Shown here in pieces: positions 48,750 through 60,723 of a stretch of 64,000 nucleotides of DNA (within the stretch, counting starts at the first letter, position 1; every line of letters starts with the position of its first letter). This DNA comes from Karalla daura. Taxonomy: Eukaryota; Chordata; Actinopteri; Chaetodontiformes; Leiognathidae. Made by a program: the position numbers and the translations under genes. Under the pieces are notes generated by a model that saw only the letters and a list, made by a program, of their open reading frames with translations, was not told the DNA's origin and did no database searches. The stretch spans positions 11,793,319 through 11,857,318 of the forward strand of contig CM055205.1 in NCBI GenBank assembly GCA_029224185.1, given 5' to 3'.

Positions 48750-49268
48750 GCTATTATTTTTAGGCCGATATTTGAATTCGGGTCAGGGCGTCTGACGTCA
48801 CAGAAGAGTTTACCGAACAAGATAGATCCCCCCCTCTTCTCCTCTTCCCGTCTACGTAAATGCAACGATTCGTGGTTCGTTTAAGCAGTGCTAAACGCCA
48901 GTAGATTGCGATATTTCTATCTCAATTAGCACGTCGGATAAAAAGACAATAAAGTCAAATAATGTAAAGGTTAACGGAAAGAAAGCGAAACCGGAAGCAG
49001 GCAGACAGGACTCATCTTGCGTTTCTGCTGCTCTCTGGACTCCCGTTGTGTGTGTGTGTTGGGGGGATGGGGCCGCACCGAGGATGAGACACTCCAAATA
49101 TTTACCACTTGGATAACTAAAATATCTTTATTTCCTAAGTGGACTCCCTCCGTCGCTCTTGTAGATATATATACCTTTCGACCACGCATGAGTTTGGGTG
49201 GAATTTGGCCCGAGTAAAGTGGAGTATTGGTTACGTCCACGGCACACGCTTTTAAAAAAGTCGACAAA
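48750..49268 (+). promoter_or_regulatory. ago2 promoter and 5' leader
   Basis: A full palindromic cAMP-response element TGACGTCA lies at 48793-48800, about 470 bases before the ago2 start codon. The leader holds a possible 9-codon upstream ORF at 49188-49217 (ATG to TAA), ending 51 bases before the main ATG at 49269. No TATA box. The transcription start is unknown, so leader membership of the uORF is an inference. Confidence 0.4.
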
Positions 49269-52200
49269 ATGTATTCCTCTGCTGGAGGTAAGTGCTGCTA
49301 GGCTAACGCTAGCAACGGCTGGGATGCAAAAATCTCCAACCTAGCGACGAGTTGAAGCGTTTTTCTGCCACGTTACATCGAGCCGGTGCCGAAATGCCGA
49401 GCGAATCCCTGTCTGATTTAGCTGCTTATTGTAAAACTCAACAAATCGTGTGATCAAGAACACGTTGTCCCAGTTTTAAGTGGAGGCATTAGTAGTGGAG
49501 GACGAGCTTAGCTGCAACAACAAGCTAACTCGCTGCTCCAACTTGTCTGCACTTTGATTCACGACGTAAATGTACGAAACGGTATCTTCCCAGGCGCAAC
49601 GTTGAAATGTGTAACACACTTGTATATGCCTAGATGATTGTTTTGAGTGTTGCACGGGTTAACGCCGAGAAGAGAATTAAGGTTAAAGCAGTATCTAGCG
49701 GCCGACCATGCTATCTAATCTCACCAGCAGTCTTAGCTGGGGTTAAGTTAGCCGTCAGTGTCCTACTCGTATTTGTTTTAGTTAAATAAATTACATCGGG
49801 TTTTTTTTATTTGTTTCGTGACTCTTAATATTATCCTGCCAAGCTTCCACACACTTATTGACATTGACCGATCGCCGTTTACAGGATAAGTGTAATATAG
49901 CTGTATGAGTGCAGCTGGGTGCATTTTTAAGTTGAAAAGCTGCCTCAAACTTGGCGAGTAAACCTCAATAAGAGTCTTATTGATTAGTTTTCATTGATTT
50001 TTAATTGTCAGATAGTCGTGTAACAGCACAACAGTGCTGTACACAATTGTGACATTGAGTTGTGGTATAGTGTTTCTGGCTCGCAGGAGGCATCTTCAGT
50101 AACCCTGATGACTTTGTGTGGATACATTAGGGCTATTTCCAGGAGATTGGGCGGTTTCGGCTGGGCTAGATTGCCAGCTTGCCCGATCCCTTCTGTGTGC
50201 TTATTGATAAGACTTGTGAAAAAAGAAAGTTGTCCCTGATTGTGGACGATGGCGTTTTGGCAGTGATAAGGGAGGGAGACCTGCAGAAATGGGTGTTTGC
50301 ATTGGAAATGTGCAAGTAAATATGGTCAGCACTGTGCTCTTCTACTTCTCCCGCCACAGACCATCTTAGTTTGTTTAACTATAAACCCCCACAAACGTAC
50401 GACTTTTACCACTGATTTATTTCTAGCAGTGAGTGTTCCTCTGTTCCTCTGATTGTTGGGCATTTATGATTTGTCACTTTTGTCAATTGTAGCGTCTGAG
50501 ATGCTCGAGGGGCCTCGTTCCTCCGGGTCAGCAAGCTCTGGTAAGATTCCCTTATTTGGTCTTTAAAGCTTTTTGACTTGTCGCCGCGAATGGTCCGCTC
50601 CAAATTACAGCATTTTTCAAAGAACTGCACTACGCGCACACACGTCTGAAATGCAATTTAAGCTTCCGGCCGAATAATGAAATTGTGCGGGAAATAGGAC
50701 GCCGATAATTCAACGCCTGAGGTGAGGTGCTCAGGAAGACGGTGTCACTCAAAATAGTCAATTTCCACTTAATGCACCATATTTTGTGCTCTGAATGCAT
50801 TTGCACATTAAAGGCTATTCGGTGCCCACCCTCCATACATTACAAGGTTTTATGGGTGTCATTCTGTTTCAATGAGCAGAGCTGGAGCACAAAGATAAGG
50901 CGCCGAGGGGAAAGGAGAGCGTGTCCTCACTCTCGCACTGTTCTATCAGAAGTCGCAGATGCGGGGCTTTTGAGCTCCGTACGCCTACTAGAAGATGAAG
51001 GCTTGATGCGTCTTCTCTAGGATAATGCGCAAAATAGAAATCACCTTAGGAAAAGATAGAAAGGGAGTAATGAGAAAAGAGAGGTGTCTCGCAGTGTCGA
51101 AACACCCAAACAGCTTATCGGTAGCCGATTCAAGCCGGCAAACTCACAGGCTCACACAAAGCAATCAATGTATTGTTTCTTTACTGTTTTGGAAGTTAAA
51201 AGAACTGATAAACTGTACTTAAAGTTGTCAACGCAAGAATAAAATGTAAAAGCTGGCCGAGAAAGACGGGGACCGTGCCCTGTTGTTTCATGCCTTTCAA
51301 AAAAAAAAACCCCAAAGAAACCTCCGCTGTTTATGCATTGAGATACTAATCACACGCTGTGTTATTTTGCTTGGACCGCGTGTTTCAGAACCCCCATCGT
51401 CCCCAGTGCCAGAGTATGTGTTCAAGCCACCGTCGCGGCCAGACTTTGGCACCATGGGCAGGACAATCAAGCTCCAGGCCAACTTCTTTGAGATGGAAAT
51501 CCCCAAATTGGAGGTCTACCATTATGACATCGACATTAAGCCTGAGAAATGCCCCAGGAGGGTCAATCGGTATGTGGCTGTGTTTCCACCCCCCCCCAGG
51601 CTTGCCTCGCACCGGTCCTGTTGTGGCGTCGCGCTAAGTCGTTTGGTCTCATTGTGTTCGCAGTGAAATCGTGGAGCACATGGTCCAGCACTTTAAAACG
51701 CAAATCTTTGGCGACCGGAAGCCGGTGTATGACGGGAGGAAGAACCTCTACACTGCCATGCCGCTGCCCATCGGCAGAGACAAAGTGAGTGTTGCTTTCA
51801 GCGTTCCGGTGCGTTCCTCTCGCCAAGCTGCGTTGCGTCACGTTGTGGCGTCTGTGCTAGGTGGAGCTGGAGGTGACCATTCCCGGCGAGGGCAAAGACC
51901 GCAGCTTCAAAGTGTCCATCAAGTGGGTGTCCTGCGTCAGCCTGCAGGCGCTGCACGAGGCGCTGTCAGGGCGGCTCCCCAGCGTCCCCTTCGAGACCGT
52001 CCAGGCCTTGGACGTGGTCATGAGACATTTGCCCTCTATGAGGTACTTCATGGGTTTACTTGGCTCTAAATGCACCCGAGACGAGCCCAGTCTGTCTGCC
52101 GGTCTGTCCGTAACTGAGCGGCGTCTGTGTGCAGGTACACCCCGGTGGGCCGCTCCTTCTTCACCCCCTCGGAGGGATGCTCGAACCCCCTCGGTGGCGG

Positions 52201-53334
52201 CAGGGAGGTGTGGTTCGGCTTCCACCAGTCCGTCAGGCCTTCCCTCTGGAAGATGATGCTCAACATCGACGGTAATTTTCCCCGGCGATTGTGGAGGCAG
52301 GAGAAGAAAGATTGGTCTGTTTTGTAGCACATCTCATCTCTCCCTCCCCGTGCGCTTGTTTTTGTTTCCAGTTTCCGCCACCGCATTCTACAAAGCCCAG
52401 CCGGTAATTGAGTTCATGTGTGAGGTCTTGGATTTCAAAAGCATCGAAGAACAACAGAAGCCCTTAACAGACTCTCAGCGAGTGAAATTTACAAAGGAAA
52501 TCAAAGGCAAGTGACACTCAGGAGCTTGTTTACTAGTAGTTTTTTTGTGTCTTAAAGACTGGGACCACTCTGATTTGGTTAAATAACCGCTATTAGAATT
52601 AATGAATGAGATTAAAATTGGCTTTAGTTTTCACTTGGTTTTAATAGAGCAAAATGCTGTATTTTTGTTGTTTATCTCTTTGTTGTTGGAGTAGTTATTA
52701 ATCAAGTCCTCCTCATGTGGCCACTTGGAATTCATGATGACCATATTTCTTTTCAGTTCTGTTATTAATGGTCACTATTTCTGCATCCAGGCCTGAAGGT
52801 GGAGATCACCCACTGTGGGCAGATGAAGAGGAAGTACAGAGTGTGCAACGTGACCCGAAGACCAGCCAGCCACCAAACGTGAGCGCGCCACTCTGTAACT
52901 TTGTTACCTCACAGCTTAATCACTGAAGCCCATCATCTAGCAACACCTGACCCGAACACGCGCCCCCTCCACAGGTTTCCACTGCAGCAGGAGAACGGCC
53001 AAACTATCGAATGCACCGTAGCACAGTACTTCAAAGAGAAGTACAAGCTCATCCTGAGATACCCCCACCTGCCCTGTCTACAGGTGGGGCAGGAGCAGAA
53101 GCACACCTACCTACCTCTAGAGGTGAGCATCTCTTTCTCTGTCCCTGACGCTTGAGCAGCCCCTGGGTCACCGTCCTCACCCCGTGTCTCTCTGTCTCCG
53201 TGCAGGTGTGTAACATAGTGGCAGGTCAGCGCTGCATCAAAAAGCTGACGGACAATCAGACCTCCACTATGATCCGTGCCACCGCCAGATCAGCACCAGA
53301 CCGTCAGGATGAGATCAGTAAACTGGTGAGTGTG

Positions 53335-53408
<74 letters not shown>

Positions 53409-56400
53409 ACACCCACACTGTTGATGCGTATTAACCAGGTGCATACAGAGCGTGGTCGCCTCTCCATGCCAGCACCAGTAAGTCAGTACCAGCCAAGCAC
53501 GTCAAGACTGTGAACTCAAAAGTTCACTTCCCCATTAGGCCTTTGCTAGAAACGCTGCCAGAAACAGAAAAAAAACCCTCAAACAACAAAAGCCTGTGAC
53601 ATCGGCGGCGGCAGCCAGCCCCTGACATGTGACTCCCCGCGACAGAACTTTGGAACATGCACACGTGCCCGCGGCTCCTGCCAACAAATATTTTTACCAG
53701 CCAGTTGTTGGGAGTTTTGTTTATAGCCGTGTCGCTGCCACACACGGGAGTCTGCGTGAAGCGCCACATGAAGTCAGTAGCAGCAAAAAGAAGGTGTGGG
53801 CTTTAACAGCTTCTATCCACTTATTGTCAACGGTAAACTATGTCTGGCAGTGCAGGGGGACTGTCAGTTCAACACCATGCACAGGCTTAGCCATGTCCTT
53901 GAATGTGACCATCACAAACTGGTTCCACTTGGGCCCTGCCATAGGTTACGCTCAGTAGCAGGGAGACAGTGTAGTAACACAGTGTTTGTTCATATGCTGA
54001 AAAACATGTGACATTTGTGGTCATTGAAAATATATGGAAAACCAGAGAAGTAGTCAAATGTCCCAGAAAAACTTGAACCATCCTGGAAATGAACCGATCC
54101 TCTCTGAGTAAAGATAGTGTTTGCATATGACTGGTCAGCACCATTTCTCAGCATGTGGTTGAGAGAAGAATAATGAAAGTGACCCAGGTAAATGTACAGA
54201 GTGTAAGGCACAACTCCAAAGAATGGAGGAGAATACACATCCTGGAAAAATCCAGTGAAGTGACTTCAGATTAAGAGTGGGAACCCTGTACGGTCTTCCG
54301 AGCCTCTCTGAGGAATATTCCAACTGTTGCTGTCCCTCCCAGATGAGAAGTGCCAACTTCAACACCGACCCTTACGTCCGCGAGTTCGGCGTCATGGTGA
54401 GGGACGAGATGACGGAAGTGAACGGCCGCGTCCTCCAGGCGCCCTCCATCCTCTACGGAGGCCGGGTAGGTCTGCCCCCCTCTCCCCACAGCCTGGGCTG
54501 CCCTGCCCCGCTCCCCCGCTAACGGCCCCTGTCGTCCCTTTGCAGAACAAAGCGATCGCCACGCCCATCCAGGGAGTGTGGGACATGAGGAACAAGCAGT
54601 TCCACACCGGCATCGAGATCAAGGTGTGGGCCATCGCCTGCTTCGCCCCACAGAGGCAGTGCACCGAGCTGCTGCTCAAGTAAGTGTGGCGGGGGAACCC
54701 CGGGGGGCGGGACACGCACCGTGCCACAGAGAGGCAGCCTTCACAGCGCAGAATGGGCCCAGAGCGCTCTGCTATGATCGGTGCCTCCGCTGGGCCTCTG
54801 ACAGCCGTCAGGGCAGCTTAGCTGTCCACGTCTTCCCCCGGTATAGCTCCTCTGAGGGCCGAGGTATTTTAGCTCCACGGGGGCAGGGGAAGCGCGTGTC
54901 GGCTCAGTCATTAGCATTTCCCTGAGACGGATACGTGTTGGTTTCCCTGAACCCCTCCAATCAGCCGCCTGCCAGGGACGTGATGCTAAACAAGCTGCTC
55001 GTATGTCTCAGAGCGTTCACAGACCAGCTGAGGAAGATCTCCAGGGACGCGGGGATGCCCATCCAGGGCCAGCCCTGCTTCTGCAAGTATGCCCAGGGAG
55101 CGGACAGCGTGGAGCCCATGTTCAGACACCTCAAGTACACGTACCAGGGCCTGCAGCTGGTGGTGGTCATCCTGCCGGGCAAGACCCCGGTCTACGGTAA
55201 GGCCGCCGGAGGGGATGTCGCTGTTAGGGCGAGAGAGTTTGCATTGTTGTCGCACATGTTTAGGTGCTTAAACACGTCTCCAGATCGCTGAGGATCTGCC
55301 CAATTAGAGAGCGCTGTATTTTAAGCTCTGGCAGTTGGTTTGGAGCATCTCATCTGCTGCTCCAGCACCCTCTGAGCAAGTTCCACCCTCGCTATTCCTG
55401 CTGTGACCACAAGGAAGACCGGGCCAAAGAAAGCCACATTTTGCTCTACTTCCTCACTCTGTCATTTAGAGCGCAGTAAAGCCACCAGGTTAAAGCATTT
55501 GATCGATTGACTGCACGCCAAGATAACAAGCCTGTCAGACCTGAATGGCCATGATTGCAGCTCAGGAGGGATCTGCCAGTCGTGAGTGGTTTGTGTTTCT
55601 CTGACGCCTCCCTGTAGCTGAGGTGAAGCGCGTCGGGGACACGGTGCTGGGCATGGCCACGCAGTGCGTGCAGGTGAAGAACGTCCAGAAGACCACGCCT
55701 CAGACGCTCTCCAACCTCTGTCTGAAGATCAACGTCAAGCTGGGCGGCGTCAACAACATCCTCCTCCCCCAGGGCAGGTCCGTGCTCACGCCGGCTATGA
55801 ACCCCCACAGTTAACCACCCAAAAGCAACCATTTTGAAACCCGACTCCCGCCAAATGGTAAAAAATGCCTTTCTGTCCAGGCCGCTGGTGTTCCAGCAGC
55901 CAGTGATCTTCCTCGGTGCGGACGTGACTCACCCGCCTGCAGGAGATGGGAAGAAGCCCTCCATCGCGGCCGTAAGTAACGCCACGCACAATCCTCCTCT
56001 TTGTGATGCAAGCGGCCACACCACCCAGGCTCATCAGACATCTGCCCGCCTCTTTATTCTCCTTTCAACTCATTGTTCTGGTTTTACGGGGCTGTTGTTG
56101 TGAGACTGGGTGTCAGCTGCTCTGAGGCCTTGTTGAAAGCAGCCTGAAAACCAAAGCACTGTAAGTGGAGCTTCTCACGAGCCTGAGGCCGGTCCTTGTC
56201 CCCCTCCCTCGCCTCCCCCAGGTGGTGGGCAGCATGGACGCCCACCCCAGCAGATACTGCGCCACGGTGCGGGTGCAGCAGCACCGCCAGGACATCATCC
56301 AGGACCTGGCCACCATGGTGAGGGAGCTGCTCATCCAGTTCTACAAGTCCACGCGCTTCAAGCCCACCAGGATCATCTACTACCGAGACGGCATCTCCGA

Positions 56401-58290
56401 GGGCCAGTTCAACCAGGTGAGCCAGGCTCCCACCGAGGGGCCGCCTCAGATCCACGCCCGTGTCGGTTCACGCTAAGGCCTTGACATGTCCCCCCCCCCC
56501 GCTCGCACGCAGGTGCTGCAGCACGAGCTGCTGGCCATCCGAGAGGCCTGCATCAAGCTGGAGAAGGACTACCAGCCCGGCATCACCTTCGTGGTGGTTC
56601 AGAAGAGACACCACACCAGGCTGTTCTGCATGGACCGCAACGAGAGGGTCAGTACTGGGAGGAAACCAACAAATAGCAGGGGCTGGGGTGGGGGGGTGAT
56701 CTGCTGCCCTAGCAGTGAGTTCATATTCCTTCTAGTTGGACACAAATGACAGCCAGCATTTTGCTACTCCATTGAAATCCCTCTCTTTTTCTTTTTCTTT
56801 TTCTTTTTTTTTTTTTTAAATCTCTTGAATTTATGATTTTAGCAGTCTGAGGATTACTTTCCCGCCCTGTCAGACCAACTTGCTGGTCACTGATTTTGCT
56901 TATTGTCTTTTGTATTGTACTTTGAGCTGCAAAACAGACACTGTTGAAATGGTATGAAGGAATTTCTCTACAGAGCTGCGACAACTACTCAGATAATCAA
57001 TCAGTTGATTTACTCATTTAAAAAAACTTTTGTGACAAGACTTGACACAAAAGCACTAACGATTATCACTGATTTTGCAACATCTTAAAAACCAAACAAC
57101 TGTACATTGATTCATTGAAAAGGTCACTGACAGGTGCCATGTTCCATACAACTTTCCAGTCACCTGCCTAAGTGATTCTGGCTCAGTGTTCCTATCTAAG
57201 ATTTTCATTGGATTATTCTTTTCCAGGTTGGGAAGAGCGGCAACATTCCGGCAGGCACCACAGTGGACACCAAAATCACTCACCCCTCAGAGTTTGACTT
57301 CTACCTTTGCAGTCACGCTGGCATCCAGGTAAGAGCTCGGTCAGGTGAAGCTCTGAGTCGGACACATCTGTCAGTGTGGACACCTGAGCATCCTCTGTCC
57401 TCCCTCCCCCCAACCCCACCCTCTGCTCCCAGGGTACCAGCAGGCCGTCTCACTACCACGTGCTCTGGGACGACAACCACTTCTCCTCAGACGAGCTGCA
57501 GGTGCTCACCTACCAGCTCTGCCACACCTACGTACGCTGCACCCGCTCCGTCTCCATCCCAGCACCAGCTTACTACGCCCACCTGGTGGCCTTCAGGGCC
57601 CGCTACCACCTGGTGGACAAAGAGCACGACAGGTGGGCATTTAAAGCCGAACAGTCCGATCTGGGGAAAATGAAGCCTCCCAAGAAGTCTTGAAAAGTCT
57701 ATTCTGGTGGTACATTCATTTTTGCAGGTGATCAAGCTTTGTCCAAGTAGATTGAGGGCAAAAACTTTGGAGGAATGTATTTATCACTCTTACCATGTCC
57801 TTGTCCCTTTCTGGTTTTTGGTTTTTAGCTATATATTTTTTTACCCCAGTATTTTATGCCATAACATCACAGTTTGCATTTCTATTTCTATTTTTACTGG
57901 TATATTCATTCTGTTGTCCTCAGTACACTGGACTACTGTCACAAGCTAATTTAGAATGTTTTCTATCTCTGTATGCCTCTCTTACTATCTGTCTGTCTGT
58001 CTATCATTTATCTGCCTGTCTTTCTGTCTGTCTGTCTATCTATCGTCTATTTGTCTATCTCTCCCTCTCTCTATTCTATTTGTGAATGGGAACAGGTTTA
58101 AAAACATGGGATTAGTTGGGTTTATAATCAGGGTTTGGTAATGGTTTTCTGTATGTTTTCTGCCTTGCGTGTCCCCTGCAGCGCTGAGGGCAGCCACACC
58201 TCGGGCCAGAGCAACGGGCGGGACCACCAGGCCCTGGCCAAGGCGGTGCAGATCCACCAGGACACGCTGCGCACCATGTACTTCGCCTGA
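49269..58290 (+). CDS. ago2: ago2, Argonaute-2 (RISC catalytic subunit), complete
   Basis: Twenty coding exons, 870 residues: 49269-49287, 50493-50540, 51389-51569, 51664-51784, 51861-52042, 52135-52271, 52372-52506, 52791-52878, 52975-53122, 53206-53325, 54343-54465, 54546-54679, 55012-55196, 55618-55777, 55881-55971, 56222-56416, 56513-56647, 57227-57328, 57433-57632, 58182-58290. All phases join; intron 7 has a GC donor. Domains by homology: N about 43-150, PAZ 240-358, MID 455-585, PIWI 528-829. The tail SAEGSHTSGQSNGRDHQ identifies AGO2 over AGO1/3/4. Numbering runs 11 above human AGO2. Tetrad Asp608, Asp680 and His818 are present, but the human Glu637 equivalent is Asp648 and human Phe666 is Tyr677. 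Human phosphosite Ser387 is Asn398. Role: cytoplasmic small-RNA effector for miRNA silencing; slicing probably weak. Confidence 0.96.
49288..50492 (+). other. ago2 intron 1
   Basis: First intron, 1.2 kb, after a 19-base coding exon that encodes only MYSSAG and one base. Donor GTAAGT, acceptor TTGTAG. AT-rich, no repeats or other gene. Similar short first coding exons occur in other vertebrate AGO genes. Confidence 0.8.
53336..53406. repeat. (CA)n microsatellite in ago2 intron 10
   Basis: Pure CA array of about 35 units starting 10 bases after the exon 10 donor at 53326. The rest of the 1-kb intron (to 54342) is unique sequence without a gene. Confidence 0.95.
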
Positions 58291-59866
58291 GGCGGCGGCG
58301 CGGCCTGGCGGCAGGTTTGGAGCGGCTGAGAGAACCCACTGACCATAACACAGCACGTAGAGCGCTCTCCCTCCCGACCGTACACACCTGTCCCTTACCA
58401 ACATGTCTACGATTGTACTTCAGACAACCCCCCTGCCCCAACCCTGCGACCTCCCAGATCTAACCAAGCCAAGCCAGCCGATTAACTGTAACATGCAAAG
58501 GAACCCCACCTCTCCCGTGTTTGGGGGTTCGAGCTGGAGGAGGTGTACTTTTTTTTGTTTTTGTTTGTTTTTGTTTTTTACATTCAAGTTCGTACACTGT
58601 TAAGAGACATTTTTAAACCAGTGGGCAGTGTCATTATGATTTAGCAGAAGCTGTCCGCCCTCCTCCTGGTTCTATTGTCTGTTTTGGGTCTTGGTTGCTT
58701 GAAGGGAGAAAGGATCAAATTCACCGTACAACAAAACCAAACCTATTAGGTGGGGGTGGGGGGTGGAGGTGTTTGTGTGTGTGTGTGTGGGGGGGGGGGG
58801 TTGTTCACTGTTTAATATGCCTAAAGAGTTTCTCTGACGAACGTTATTTATCAGCCAATCAAAGCAAAGTGCACTGACCGGAATGGGTACTTCAATCAGG
58901 ACAAAAGTACTTAATTTACTAAGGGTTGAGGCGTGTGATTGAATCCACATAGGGCACTATGTGAGGGGAAAAAACAAACAAAAGTGCCATCTGAGACCAC
59001 CTCTCTGTTATTTCTGGTCCAAGCTATGACTAACTAGGCCCCGCAGACGCCGGGCTTTCAGTATTTGTCCTCGATCGACGTCACGTTCTGGCGACCAGAC
59101 CTGGTGAGCACGTCTCAACCCATCCACCAGGCCTGTCGCTTCAAAGAGCGTCGGTCTCATCCTCCTCTGCCTCTCTCTCTCTCTCTCCCTCTCTCTATCT
59201 CTCTGTCTCTTTAGTCTGTTGCACCGGTTGAAAAGACAAAACAAAACGAATTCCCACGCGGAGAAATAGCGCATCGGGACTGGTTCCCGGCATGGACACC
59301 TCTCTGATGTACTCTGAGCCGTGTTGACGAAAGACACATGACGTGGGACTCAACGTTGAGGGGAACTTGACCTTTAAAAACCTTTAAACCCCCCCCCCCC
59401 CCCCCGTATCCCACCCCCCCCTTCAGTTTTTATAGTCTAATTTAATTTCAATCATTTTCGTTATGAATATGCATGTAGCTGACTCATGTTTTAGACATTT
59501 AGGCGTTTGTGATACTTGTTAAGTTCTTCCTTTCTACACATTAACCCTACTTTTTACCCTTTTTTTTAATGTACATAGCAGCAAGATAGTGTTTTTCTGC
59601 CGCGTCTCTGTCGGAGCGGGTTAGGCACGCGTTAGTGTGTGTGTGTGCGTGCGTGTGTGTGTGTGCGTGTGTGTGGCGTGTCGAAGTACAGGCATTCGGT
59701 ACAGCGGAGTGAAAGCTGCCACATTTTAGAGTGAAACGATCGGAAATTCCCCACGAGAAAAACGCAAAAAAAAAAAAAAAACGATCTCCAAATCTGGATT
59801 TGGCTCCGGGAGTCGGGAGCAGTCGTCGCACAAAATCACAAAAAGCTTCGGGGGGGTTTTATGCAA

Positions 59867-59894
59867 AAAGACTCCGTTTTTTTTCGGAGTCTTT
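59867..59894 (+). other. Perfect short hairpin in ago2 3' region
   Basis: AAAGACTCCG, eight T, then CGGAGTCTTT: a perfect 10-bp stem with an 8-base U loop in the sense RNA. Not followed by a T tract typical of pol III termination, and too short for a pre-miRNA. Confidence 0.8.
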
Positions 59895-60692
59895 CTACTC
59901 TATAGTGATGTTGGTAAATAAGGTGTGTTTTGAATAAGCTTTCAGTGGAGGCTGCTGAAAATGTTCTAGAGACTTCTTTTGTTTTTGTTTTGTTCAAAGA
60001 CTGGCCCATATGTCGTCTAAATTAACACTGTCTATTTGTATACAGATTTTTTAAGTGCAAATATTCTCTTGCCTTCTAAGACTGTTACAGTCTGACTAAT
60101 AATTCTAGACATTTCCTAACATCCCACCCACGTTTTACTACTAAGTTAAGCTGGCGAATGTTGTCATAGTGTCGATTGAAGGCGAGTCGTCTGCGTTTTC
60201 TAACTATGCATCATTTTTTAACCAAGAGATTTAGCAGTGGGGTATCTCCCATGAATTGGGGTCATTTCTAGAAGTAGATAATCAGGGCTTTTGTTCTTGT
60301 TTTGTTGGTTATTGTTGTTTTATAGCATGTTGCATTTAGTAGCGTTTTCTTAGTGCTTATCGGCGTCTTCATGCCTTTCTAAGAGGGGGGGTGAAGTATT
60401 TATGTGGTCATTTATAACGTAGATTTTATAGCCTGATAAATTGGGTGTATCGTTTGTAAAGACACAATCTTTCTTAGCCAAACAAGATTACAGACTTTTA
60501 CATGATTACTATTCAAAAAGACACAGAAGCACAAAGTAAGGACATCTTGATTCTAGGTGCTAGAAGTTTTCACTGTAAAGAGAAAAAAAAAAAACCACCT
60601 TGATTCCTCACTGGACTGGTCAACAAGGCTTTTTACGTGTGTGTTGAAAAAAAACAAAACGAAAAAAAAAAGATGCTTCATCTTCTCGAGGA

Positions 60693-60695
<3 letters not shown>

Positions 60696-60723
<28 letters not shown>
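60696..60723. repeat. (CT)n microsatellite
   Basis: Pure CT array in the ago2 3' region. A second (CT)n is at 61831-61860 and a (GT)n at 62173-62199. Confidence 0.9.

Noticed and set aside
57633..57693. Alternative ago2 C-terminus by reading into intron 19
   Set aside because: Adds about 20 residues ending at a stop, but the spliced exon 20 gives the invariant AGO2 tail; retention is possible yet unsupported.
49269..58290. Assignment of the Argonaute as AGO1, AGO3 or AGO4
   Set aside because: The C-terminal SAEGSHTSGQSNGRDHQ and the overall match with only an 11-residue N-terminal offset fit AGO2; AGO1 has a different tail (SGEGSHISGQSNGRDPQ type).
59867..59894. pre-miRNA or pol III terminator hairpin
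   Set aside because: The stem is only 10 bp, far shorter than a pre-miRNA, and lies inside a pol II 3' region.
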